This document shows positions 41,172 to 48,831 of a DNA stretch of 50,874 bases, one piece after another (within the stretch, counting starts at the first letter, position 1; each line of letters opens with the position of its first letter). The notes under the pieces are model-generated. The model made no database searches and was not told where the DNA came from. It worked only from the letters and a program-made list of their open reading frames with translations. The stretch covers positions 1 to 50,874 of the forward strand of contig JBGULC010000036.1 in the NCBI GenBank assembly GCA_045114775.1, in the 5' to 3' direction. Position numbers and translations under genes: made by a program. This DNA comes from UBA3792 sp045114775. Its GTDB lineage: Bacteria; Bacillota; Clostridia; Christensenellales; CAG-138.

Positions 41172-42520
41172 TTGTTGCCTCCCTGTGCCGCACGCTTGCG
41201 TGCCATGATCTCAGACTTGGTTTGCTTGAACGTCTGGGTCAGCGGACGCTTCGCCGGACAGATATAGGTGCAGGAGCCGCAGGAGATGCAGTCCAGACCG
41301 AAGAGCTTCTTTTCATAGCGCTCGTAGTCGCCCGCGGCGACCGCGTCCGCCATCATCTGCGGCATCAGTCCGTTCGGACAGACTGTGGTGCAGCGTCCGC
41401 AGTGCAGACAGGCCGTCATCTTCCGATCGGCCTTTTCGACCGGATCCTCCGCAAGGACCGTGATCGCGTTGGTCGTCTTGGTGACCGGGACCTCGGTCGT
41501 GCCGACCGCGATACCCATCATCGGACCGCCGGAAATGACCTTTGCGGCTTCGACGCCTTCCTTGAGACCGCCCGCCGCTTCGATGAGCTCCTGAAAGCTC
41601 GTGCCGTCGCGGACGATGAAGTTTGAAGGCTCCCTGACCGCTTCGCCGGTGACCGTCAGCACGTGGCGGAACAGCGGTTCGTGATAGAGCACCGCACGGC
41701 CGATCGCGTAGATCGTGCCGACGTTGTCGACGATGCAGCCGACGTCTGCGGGCAGCTTGGTGATCGGATAATCGACGCCCGCGATGACCTTAATGAGACT
41801 GCGTTCGCCGCCCTGCGGGTATTTCGTGCGAAGCCCCAGCACACGGATGCGCTTATGCCCGTTTGCGGCCTTCTCCATGGCGGCGATCGCTTCGGGCTTG
41901 TTGTTTTCGATGGCGATCACGCCCTGCGCGTTCGGGAAGAGCTTCAGAACGATCTCCATGCCCTCGACGATCTCCTTTGCGCTGCCGCGCATAAGCTGAT
42001 CGTTGCAGGTGATGTACGGCTCGCACTCCGCGCCGTTGGCGATCAGGTACTTGATCGCAAGCGGATCCTTCGGAGCAAGCTTGACGTGCGTCGGGAAGCC
42101 CGCGCCGCCGAGACCGATGATGCCCGCGTCCTTCACGGCGCTCAGGATATCCTGCTTCTGCAGGCTTTCCGCGTCGATCGGCTGCTTCAGAATGCCTTCG
42201 GCTTCCGTGTACTGCCCGTCGTTGTCCACCACGATGCATTCCTGCATGGCGCCGGAGATCGTGCGGCGCTTTTCCACCGCCTTGACCGTGCCGGAGCAGG
42301 AGCATATCACGTTGGCGGAGACGAAGCCGTCGGCTTCCGCAATGCGGGTTCCGACCAGCACGGGATCGCCCTTCTTGACGATCGCCTTTGCCGGTTTCCC
42401 GATGTGCTGTGCCAGCGGGAAGACCAGTTCTCCTTTTGCGTCAAAGACGCGCAGCGCCGCTTTCCGACTCAGATCCTTGTGTTCTTTCGGATGAACGCCG
42501 CCGCGAAACGTGTCTCTCAC
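41168..42520 (-). CDS. rnfC: Rnf complex NADH-side subunit RnfC
   Basis: 450 residues. N-terminal barrel ('TFRGGVHPKEHKDLS'), a Gly-rich FMN/NADH-binding domain ('GIIGLGGAGFPTHVKLAP', the Complex I 51-kDa type fold), a SLBB-like domain, then two [4Fe-4S] motifs (CLHCGRCTTVCP, CISCGSCTYICP). Exchanges electrons with NAD on the cytoplasmic side. GGAGGGG precedes the ATG. First gene of the operon, under the promoter at 42597-42625. Confidence 0.95.
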   Translation of the reverse strand: MRDTFRGGVHPKEHKDLSRKAALRVFDAKGELVFPLAQHIGKPAKAIVKKGDPVLVGTRIAEADGFVSANVICSCSGTVKAVEKRRTISGAMQECIVVDNDGQYTEAEGILKQPIDAESLQKQDILSAVKDAGIIGLGGAGFPTHVKLAPKDPLAIKYLIANGAECEPYITCNDQLMRGSAKEIVEGMEIVLKLFPNAQGVIAIENNKPEAIAAMEKAANGHKRIRVLGLRTKYPQGGERSLIKVIAGVDYPITKLPADVGCIVDNVGTIYAIGRAVLYHEPLFRHVLTVTGEAVREPSNFIVRDGTSFQELIEAAGGLKEGVEAAKVISGGPMMGIAVGTTEVPVTKTTNAITVLAEDPVEKADRKMTACLHCGRCTTVCPNGLMPQMMADAVAAGDYERYEKKLFGLDCISCGSCTYICPAKRPLTQTFKQTKSEIMARKRAAQGGNK

Positions 42521-42596
42521 GATTGTGACCCCTCCTTAATGCGTCAGAGATTCATCCGCGCCGTTCCCATTTCGGCGCAGACGTATACACACTATT

Positions 42597-42625
42597 AGAT
42601 TAACAGAAAACGCGCGGTTTGTAAA
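42597..42625 (-). promoter_or_regulatory. Promoter of the rnf-nrf-res operon
   Basis: On the minus strand TTTACA (42620-42625), 17 bases, TAATCT (42597-42602). The leader is about 70 bases. No Fnr, NsrR or NarL-type dyad was convincingly seen. Confidence 0.65.
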
Positions 42626-42736
42626 CAGCAAAGTCCGCTCTTTTGCACCGGTTTTTCCGGAAGCCGCTCTTTTCCCGAGTAAAACACGGCGAACGGAGTG
42701 CGGCGCGCAAAAAAGACGAAACGGGAGTGTTTGCTG

Positions 42737-42765
42737 TGGACAAACAGAGCGGTTTATGGTATAAC
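42737..42765 (+). promoter_or_regulatory. Promoter of the LRR/vWA/PP2C/kinase cluster
   Basis: TGGACA (42737-42742), 17 bases, TATAAC (42760-42765); divergent from the rnf promoter, 112 bases away. Confidence 0.7.
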
Positions 42766-42871
42766 TAAAACAATAATAGGTAATTATAGGCGTTCCGATC
42801 CTGCAGCCTGCGTCCCGTTCGGATGAGGGAGTCGGAAACGGAACAGCCGGAGGAAGGTTGGAAAGAACAGC

Positions 42872-43990
42872 ATGATTTGTCCGAATTGCGGAAAAAACAT
42901 TACGGTCGAGCAGGATGTCTGTGCGTATTGCGGTCAACCGACGCAGTTTTCGTCCAGGATCCGATATGTTCCCAAAGCTGTGCCGTTTTCCGGATCGACC
43001 CCGATGAAACAGAGTTCAACGCAGACGCCGCAGAGGGCAGTTGTTCCGCAGACGCCGCAGAGGACAGCCGTTCCGCAGACGCCGCCGCAGCCGTTCACGG
43101 CGTCGCAGAAGTCTGCAGACGGAAAGGGCGCGGAAGCGCAGAGGAGAACGATCCGCAGACAACGGAGCGTGATCGTGATCCTGGCGATCGCGACGGCGAT
43201 CGCGTTTCTGCTGACCTGCATTTTCGGCGGCATTGCGTGCCGCTCCTGCAAGAGTCGCAGCTCAAAGCCGGATTCACAGCCCCTGCCGACGGAGGGGATC
43301 GAGCCGAAGCCCGATCCGGGATCCGATCCGGAGACAGATCCGGGATCCAAGCCGGAGAAGGAATCGTTTCTGTTCGGAGGCGCCGAGATCAACAGCGGCT
43401 CGGTCATTGTCAGCGGCTTTTTCTTCGGAATCGACGGAACGGCGGATGAATTCCGTGAAATTACGGAAAATGAGATCCGGGATCTGGTCCGGTTGTGTCC
43501 GGATCTGGAGATACTCACGCTTTCCCATTGTTTCCTGGAAACTTATGAGCCGCTTTCCGGTCTGACCAAGTTGAAAACGCTCGTGCTGCGCGACTGTTCC
43601 GCAGACGGAGATCCGCGTTCGCTCACCGATATCGGCTGGATCGGATCGCTGACCGACCTGACAAAGCTGGATATCAGCGGCAATCCGATCTCGGATTTTG
43701 AGCCGCTTAAGGAACTGAGGGCGCTTGAGGATTTGCATTTTCATCATACAGATGTAAAGGAAGTTGATTTTATAGCGTACTTGCCGAAGCTGCGACAGAT
43801 CCATATCGGGTGCAGTTTCGACGGCAAGCCCATGGAGGAAATCACGTGGGGCGGTATACCCGTCAGTTGGAGCGAAGCGATCGATCACAACCCCGCGATC
43901 AAAACGGTCATCGTGGAAAAGACGGAAGAAAGAATACGTGAGGATCTCAAAGCGGCCCTGGATGAAGGGAAGCTCGATAAGCTGAATTAA
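42872..43990 (+). CDS. Zinc-ribbon, single-pass membrane, leucine-rich-repeat protein
   Basis: 372 residues. An N-terminal zinc ribbon (MICPNCG...CAYCGQP), a Gln/Thr/Pro-rich stretch with tandem 'QTPQR' units, one membrane segment (about 97-122), a Pro/Asp/Glu linker, and an outside LRR domain (about 165-330: 'LCPDLEILTLSHC', 'LTKLDISGNPISDFEPLKEL'). The LRR part is a paralogue of that at 20598. The zinc ribbon should be inside, next to the kinase and phosphatase encoded downstream, so a receptor role is plausible. GGAAGG precedes the ATG; a 29-base gap leads to the vWA gene. Confidence 0.85.
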   Translation: MICPNCGKNITVEQDVCAYCGQPTQFSSRIRYVPKAVPFSGSTPMKQSSTQTPQRAVVPQTPQRTAVPQTPPQPFTASQKSADGKGAEAQRRTIRRQRSVIVILAIATAIAFLLTCIFGGIACRSCKSRSSKPDSQPLPTEGIEPKPDPGSDPETDPGSKPEKESFLFGGAEINSGSVIVSGFFFGIDGTADEFREITENEIRDLVRLCPDLEILTLSHCFLETYEPLSGLTKLKTLVLRDCSADGDPRSLTDIGWIGSLTDLTKLDISGNPISDFEPLKELRALEDLHFHHTDVKEVDFIAYLPKLRQIHIGCSFDGKPMEEITWGGIPVSWSEAIDHNPAIKTVIVEKTEERIREDLKAALDEGKLDKLN

Positions 43991-44019
43991 GCACCTATAT
44001 TCAGAAAGGAATCAGAATT

Positions 44020-44715
44020 ATGGGAAGCAATTACAAGATGCCCTACAACGTGGACCTCGTGTTCTGCATCGATGCGACCGCCAGCATGGACGGGCTTTTG
44101 GACATGGTAAAGCAGCATGCACTGTCCTTCCATCAGGATCTCAGCGATGAAATGGCGGCGAAAAGGAAGGAGATCAACCAGCTCCGCATCCGCATCGTCG
44201 CGTTCCGCGATTATAAATTCGACGGCAGGGACGCTATGCTCGCGACGAATTTCTTTACGCTGCCGGAGGACAGAGAATTGTTTGAACGCTGCATCGGCGA
44301 GATCGTGGCAGACGGAGGCGGCGACGATCCCGAGGACGGTCTCGAGGCGTTGGCCTATGCGATCCGTTCACATTGGGCGGAGAGCGGCGTCGGCATCAAG
44401 AATCGGCAGGTCATCGTTGTCTGGACGGATGCGGCCACCCATGAGCTCGGCTTCGGCTGGGAGGAGGAGACATACCCGCGGGAGTACATGGCGCGTGATT
44501 TCAATGAACTGACGAGCTGGTGGGGCGATATTTCGGACCCCGGTTATATGGATCAGAGAGGAAAACGTCTGCTTCTGTACGCACCGGACGAGCCATACTG
44601 GAACACGATCACCGCAAACTGGGACAATGTTTTGCATTTTCCGTCCGAAGCGGGACAGGGACTGGACGGGATCAGTTATAAAGAGATCATTCATACCATA
44701 GCCGAAACGGTCTGA
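44020..44715 (+). CDS. von Willebrand factor A domain protein (TerY-like)
   Basis: 231 residues, nearly all one vWA domain. The metal-site motif is 'FCIDATASM' (DxTxS form of MIDAS), with the second site in 'GGGDDPEDGLEALA' and the third at 'WTDAATHE'. No signal peptide, so cytoplasmic. AAAGGAATC precedes the ATG. vWA, PP2C and kinase genes in this order match the TerY-P triad described for tellurite-type stress systems. Confidence 0.85.
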   Translation: MGSNYKMPYNVDLVFCIDATASMDGLLDMVKQHALSFHQDLSDEMAAKRKEINQLRIRIVAFRDYKFDGRDAMLATNFFTLPEDRELFERCIGEIVADGGGDDPEDGLEALAYAIRSHWAESGVGIKNRQVIVVWTDAATHELGFGWEEETYPREYMARDFNELTSWWGDISDPGYMDQRGKRLLLYAPDEPYWNTITANWDNVLHFPSEAGQGLDGISYKEIIHTIAETV

Positions 44716-44746
44716 ACAAACGGAAAAACCGGAAGTGAAAGAGACG

Positions 44747-45706
44747 ATGAACGTACAGCCGATCCTCGGATTTGAGATCGAGCAAAAAAAAGGACGGGGC
44801 GAGGACGCCGCCGTTTGTATCGCGCCGCCGCACGGCAAGGCGGCTTTGATCGCGTGCCTGGACGGTTGCGGCGGATCGGGCGCGCGGATCTATTCCATGG
44901 CGGAAAACTGGACGGGCGCGCGGATCGCATCCTACTCCAACGGCCGCATGCTTGCCGCATGGTATGAGCGGAATGCGCTTGCAAGGCTGGGATTGCAGGA
45001 CTATCCCGCTGAAAAGATCGCGCAAAGCATGACGCTGGCTTTACGGGAAAACACAGAACAGATCAAAGGCGCAGCGGGCGACGGAGCAAACCGCGCGATC
45101 GTCAGCAGTATGATCCGGCAGTTCCCGACGACGCTTTCCTGCGCGATCGTTTCCGAAACACACGCCGCGCCGCGCTGTCTTTGGCTGTGGGCGGGAGACT
45201 CCCGCGGATTTCTTCTGACACAACAGGGGCTTGTGCAGACGACGATCGACGATATCCGAGGCGCGGCGGACCCGTTCGACAACATCGTACAGGACGGCGT
45301 GCTGTCCAATGTGATCTCGGCTGCGCCGTTTCGGATCAACGTGCGGGAGGCGGCAATCAAAGAGCCATGCCTTGTTCTGACGGCGACGGACGGGTGTTTT
45401 TCCTATTATCGTTCACCGATGGAGTTTGAGCAGACGCTGCTTACGACGCTGCAGACGGCGAGGAATCTCTCCGAATGGCGTGAGCTTCTGATCGGTCGGA
45501 TCGGAAGGGTCGCTTCCGACGATTATACGATGGAGATTTTGTCCGTCGGTTTTGAAACGTTTGACGCGATCAAAGCGTATTATCTGCCGACGCTGCAGCG
45601 TTTTCGGGAAAGCTACGGAAATCAGATCGCAAACGCCGTGAACCGTGAGGAGCTTCGGGCGGTCTGGGATCGGTATAAAGAGGGGTATCTGAGGACGCAG
45701 ATATGA
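44747..45706 (+). CDS. PP2C-family protein serine/threonine phosphatase
   Basis: 319 residues. Metal-binding Asp motifs are visible: 'GEDAAVC', 'CLDGCGGSG', 'WAGDSRGFLL', 'LTATDGCFSYY' and 'VASDDYTMEIL'. Cytoplasmic. Expected to reverse phosphorylation by the kinase whose gene overlaps its stop (ATGA). ATG at 44747 is preferred to a GTG at 44735 on ribosome-site spacing (GGAAGTGAAAGAG). Confidence 0.88.
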   Translation: MNVQPILGFEIEQKKGRGEDAAVCIAPPHGKAALIACLDGCGGSGARIYSMAENWTGARIASYSNGRMLAAWYERNALARLGLQDYPAEKIAQSMTLALRENTEQIKGAAGDGANRAIVSSMIRQFPTTLSCAIVSETHAAPRCLWLWAGDSRGFLLTQQGLVQTTIDDIRGAADPFDNIVQDGVLSNVISAAPFRINVREAAIKEPCLVLTATDGCFSYYRSPMEFEQTLLTTLQTARNLSEWRELLIGRIGRVASDDYTMEILSVGFETFDAIKAYYLPTLQRFRESYGNQIANAVNREELRAVWDRYKEGYLRTQI

Positions 45707-46692
45707 GTGATATGCGAAGCACATTGCCGAAGAAGGAAAAAGAACTTCCGGTCATCGCGAAATACAGGCTGCTGGAACCGTGGCGCAACACGAACAGCGG
45801 GAATGCGAGATGGTCGTTTGCCGAAAAGAACGGGAAGGCATATTTCATCAAGGAATTCCTGTCTCCGGTCTTTCCGTCCTCCGACGCGATCTCGAAGGAG
45901 ACGCTCAACAAGAAGCGCGCGATCTGTTACGATTTTTACGCAAAAAAGCGCGAACTGTATCAGAGGATCGCGAAAAGCGCGACCGGAAACATCGTTTTGA
46001 TCAGCGATTTTTTTCTGTACGGTGCAAAGTATTATATCACGACCGAGAAGATCAACGAAGCGGCGATCCCCACGGAGGACATTGCGAAAGCGCCGGACGG
46101 GAAGAAGCTGCTTTTGCTGAAGATCCTGACGTACAGTCTGATGAAGCTGCACGAAAACGGCGTCGTTCACGCAGACCTGAAGCCGAACAATATCCTGATC
46201 AAGGAATCGGCGAACGGAAACCTGATTGCAAAGATCATCGACTACGACAGCAGCTACATTGTCGGCGCGCAGCCTCATTGCGAGGACGTGCAGGGCGATC
46301 TTCCGTTTCTTGCGCCGGAGACCTGCCGGTATATATTCGGCGAGGACGTTATGCTGACGCAGAAGGTCGACGTATTCGCGGCGGGGCTTCTCTTCCATCT
46401 GTACTTGACCGGCTCGCTGCCGGAGATCGACAAAGGATTTGAATATGTGCACGAGGCGCTTCTGGACGGCGGAAACGTGTATCTCTCCTCGGAGCTTCCG
46501 GACGTGTACGCTGATCTGATCGCAGAAATGATTGCTGTCAAGCCGGAGGATCGGCCGGACATGCACGCGGTCCTCGAAACGCTGAACCGGATCGGAGAAC
46601 AGGATCCGGGACATATTCCGCCTCCGCCGCCTCCGCCGCCGAAACCGGAGCCGAAAAAGACTTCCTTTTGGTATGTACCGAGAGGATTCTGA
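45703..46692 (+). CDS. Serine/threonine protein kinase
   Basis: 329 residues. Kinase motifs: catalytic Lys in 'AYFIKEF', catalytic loop 'VVHADLKPNNILI', 'IIDYDSSY' in place of DFG (DYD), 'FLAPET' and 'DVFAAGLLFHLYL'. The Gly-rich loop is weak ('RNTNSGNARWS'). It ends in a polyproline run followed by a short basic tail, with no membrane segment, unlike PASTA kinases. Its partner phosphatase and vWA genes lie immediately upstream. Confidence 0.9.
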   Translation: MSDMRSTLPKKEKELPVIAKYRLLEPWRNTNSGNARWSFAEKNGKAYFIKEFLSPVFPSSDAISKETLNKKRAICYDFYAKKRELYQRIAKSATGNIVLISDFFLYGAKYYITTEKINEAAIPTEDIAKAPDGKKLLLLKILTYSLMKLHENGVVHADLKPNNILIKESANGNLIAKIIDYDSSYIVGAQPHCEDVQGDLPFLAPETCRYIFGEDVMLTQKVDVFAAGLLFHLYLTGSLPEIDKGFEYVHEALLDGGNVYLSSELPDVYADLIAEMIAVKPEDRPDMHAVLETLNRIGEQDPGHIPPPPPPPPKPEPKKTSFWYVPRGF

Positions 46693-46700
46693 AAAGAACG

Positions 46701-46728
46701 AACCGACCGTTATAAACGGTCGGTTTTT
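46701..46728. terminator. Intrinsic terminator after the kinase cluster
   Basis: 11-bp stem AACCGACCGTT / AACGGTCGGTT (46701-46711, 46715-46725), ATA loop, followed by T-run; likely also serves the minus-strand peptidase gene. Confidence 0.92.
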
Positions 46729-46747
46729 GCATCAGGCTTTGGGATCG

Positions 46748-47209
46748 TTATTTGCGTCGCAGCAGCTTCTTCAGGATCGGCGTGAGGCCGAGCTTTCGCG
46801 CGATGCGCTTCAGCAGCCGTACGCAGCGGTGCCAAAGAAACCGCAGCGGATATAGGAGGTTCCAGAAGCGGCAGTACAGACGATAGCCGCGCTCCGTGAC
46901 CGCGTGCGTTTTTCCTTTGCGGTTGAAGCGTACCAGCACGCCGAGCACGGCTTCGTCCGGCACGTGCTCCATGGCGTAGGTATTGTCGCCGCGGATGCGG
47001 TAGTATCCGTCGCAGACGCCGATCACGCGGTGCAGAACGTATTGTTCACCGCGCTTATACAGCGCGACGTCGAACCTTTCGAGCCGTGAAGCGGCGGGCT
47101 CGATGATCACCAAATCCCGGTTCTGCCGCAGCATGGGTTCCATGCTGACGCCCTTTGTTTTATAGATCAGCCTGCCGTCCTTCTGAAGCAGCTCTTCAAA
47201 GGTAGCCAT
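46748..47209 (-). CDS. S26-type (signal-peptidase-like) serine peptidase domain protein
   Basis: 153 residues. 'TKGVSMEPML' holds the nucleophilic Ser22, and 'YVLHRVIGV' with 'RGDNTY' provides His and Asp in the style of the ER/SipW-type (His instead of Lys) group. The usual N-terminal membrane anchor is missing; the C-terminal third is basic and amphipathic (about 108-153). Its ATG overlaps the pyk stop (TAATG), with no strong ribosome site of its own, so translation depends on pyk. Target protein unknown. Confidence 0.75.
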   Translation of the reverse strand: MATFEELLQKDGRLIYKTKGVSMEPMLRQNRDLVIIEPAASRLERFDVALYKRGEQYVLHRVIGVCDGYYRIRGDNTYAMEHVPDEAVLGVLVRFNRKGKTHAVTERGYRLYCRFWNLLYPLRFLWHRCVRLLKRIARKLGLTPILKKLLRRK

Positions 47210-48624
47210 TATACGATCGTTTCAATGCGGAGAACGTTCGTGTTGCCGCTTGCGCCGGTCGTGTCGCCGCCGGTCATGACGACCGTGGAGCCGGGGGCGA
47301 GGCCAAGCGTCTTTTTCGCGCAGCGCGCCGCATAGAAGTAGAGGACCTCCATGCTCGGGAATTGTTCGGTCAGCACCGGCACGACGCCCCAGGACAGCGC
47401 AAGCTTGTACCAGGCGTTCCGGTTGGTCGCAAGGCCGAGGATCGTGATCGGCGCGCGGAAGCGCGAGACCATGCGGACCGTGAGACCGCTTAACGAGGTC
47501 ACGACGATCGCGCTCGCGTTGAGGTCGATCGCCATCGTGCAGGCGGCGTGCGAGATCGCGTCGACACGGTTGTGGATCGTGAAGCTCTGCGTCTCGAACT
47601 GCTGCTTGTAGTCGATGTGGCGTTCGGTCTCCTCGGCAATCTCGCTCATCGTGCGCACGGATTCGACCGGATATTTGCCCGCCGCGGATTCGCCCGAGAG
47701 CATGATCGCGCTCGTGCCGTCGTAGACCGCGTTTGCGACGTCGCTGATCTCCGCGCGGGTCGGACGCGGATTGCTGATCATGCTTTCCAGCATCTCGGTC
47801 GCGGTGATGACGCGCTTGCCCAAAAGACGGCATTTCGTGATCAGGTGCTTCTGGATCGCGGGCAGCTCGGTGAACGGGACCTCCACGCCGAGATCGCCGC
47901 GCGCGACCATAACGCCCTCGCAGCAGGAGCAGATCTCGTCGATGTTGTCGACGCCGTGGCGGTTCTCGATCTTGGCGATGACGTCGATAAAATCGCCGCC
48001 GTTCTCGTGCAGGAAGTTCTTGAGGTCGAGCATGTCCTGCTTGCAGGATACGAACGACGCCGCGACGAATTCCACGCCGTTTTTGATGCCGAACAGCAGG
48101 TCCGCCTTGTCCTGCTCGCTCAGATATTTTTGCCGCATGACTTTGCCGGGAAAGCTCATGCTCTTGCGGTCAGAAAGCACGCCGCCGGTTACGACGCGGC
48201 AGTTGATCTCGGTGCCCTCGATCTCTTCGACCTCGAAGATTACAAGTCCGTTGTTGACGAGAATGCGATCGCCTAAGGAAAGATCGTCCGCAAGGCCCGC
48301 ATAGCTGACCGAAACGATGCTCTCGTCGCCGACGATATCGCGTGTGGTGAACGTGAACGCGTCGCCGTCGTGCAGCATGATCTTACCGTCCTTGAAGGTT
48401 CTGATCCGGTATTCGGGACCCTTGGTGTCGAGCATGATCGGGATCGGCAGGTTCAGCTCTTCGCGCACCGCCTTGATCATGTCGATCTTCTTCTGATGCT
48501 CCTCATGCGTTCCGTGGGAGAAATTGAGCCGCGCGACGTTCAGCCCCGCAAGGCACATTGCCCGAAAAACCTCCGGCTTGTCGCTCGAAGGCCCGATGGT
48601 GCAGATGATCTTCGTTTTTCTCAT
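47209..48624 (-). CDS. pyk: Pyruvate kinase
   Basis: 471 residues, the length without the extra C-terminal PEP-utiliser domain seen in Bacillus. Motifs: 'TIGPSSDKPEVFRAM', 'MLDTKGPEYR', 'GVMVARGDLGVEVPF', 'MLESMISNPRPTRAE' and 'SGESAAGKYPVESV'. Converts phosphoenolpyruvate and ADP to pyruvate and ATP, last step of glycolysis. AGGAAAGGACG precedes the ATG. Co-transcribed with the peptidase gene downstream. Confidence 0.97.
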   Translation of the reverse strand: MRKTKIICTIGPSSDKPEVFRAMCLAGLNVARLNFSHGTHEEHQKKIDMIKAVREELNLPIPIMLDTKGPEYRIRTFKDGKIMLHDGDAFTFTTRDIVGDESIVSVSYAGLADDLSLGDRILVNNGLVIFEVEEIEGTEINCRVVTGGVLSDRKSMSFPGKVMRQKYLSEQDKADLLFGIKNGVEFVAASFVSCKQDMLDLKNFLHENGGDFIDVIAKIENRHGVDNIDEICSCCEGVMVARGDLGVEVPFTELPAIQKHLITKCRLLGKRVITATEMLESMISNPRPTRAEISDVANAVYDGTSAIMLSGESAAGKYPVESVRTMSEIAEETERHIDYKQQFETQSFTIHNRVDAISHAACTMAIDLNASAIVVTSLSGLTVRMVSRFRAPITILGLATNRNAWYKLALSWGVVPVLTEQFPSMEVLYFYAARCAKKTLGLAPGSTVVMTGGDTTGASGNTNVLRIETIV

Positions 48625-48660
48625 ACCCGACGTCCTTTCCTGCGTAAATCTTTATATACT

Positions 48661-48689
48661 ATTTTACAACACTTTTCCCAAGAAATCAA
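48661..48689 (-). promoter_or_regulatory. Promoter of pyk
   Basis: On the minus strand TTGATT (48684-48689), 17 bases, TAAAAT (48661-48666). A second overlapping pair, TTGGGA and TATATA also with 17 bases, starts ten bases downstream. Confidence 0.65.
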
Positions 48690-48754
48690 CCGACAGAATG
48701 AGAAAGACGGACAATCCTGCCGAAGCGCCGCCGAGCCGACAGGATCGCAGCAGA

Positions 48755-48788
48755 AGAGAAAAGACCCGCTGAGCGTTTCAGCGGGTCT
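48755..48788 (-). terminator. Intrinsic terminator of the PAP2 gene
   Basis: AGACCCGCTGA / TCAGCGGGTCT (48762-48772, 48778-48788) with five-base loop; minus-strand tail TTTTCTCTTCT. Confidence 0.85.
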
Positions 48789-48831
48789 GTGCTGTTTTCT
48801 TTTGCATGACCGGCGGATCCGGTCGCGGGAT

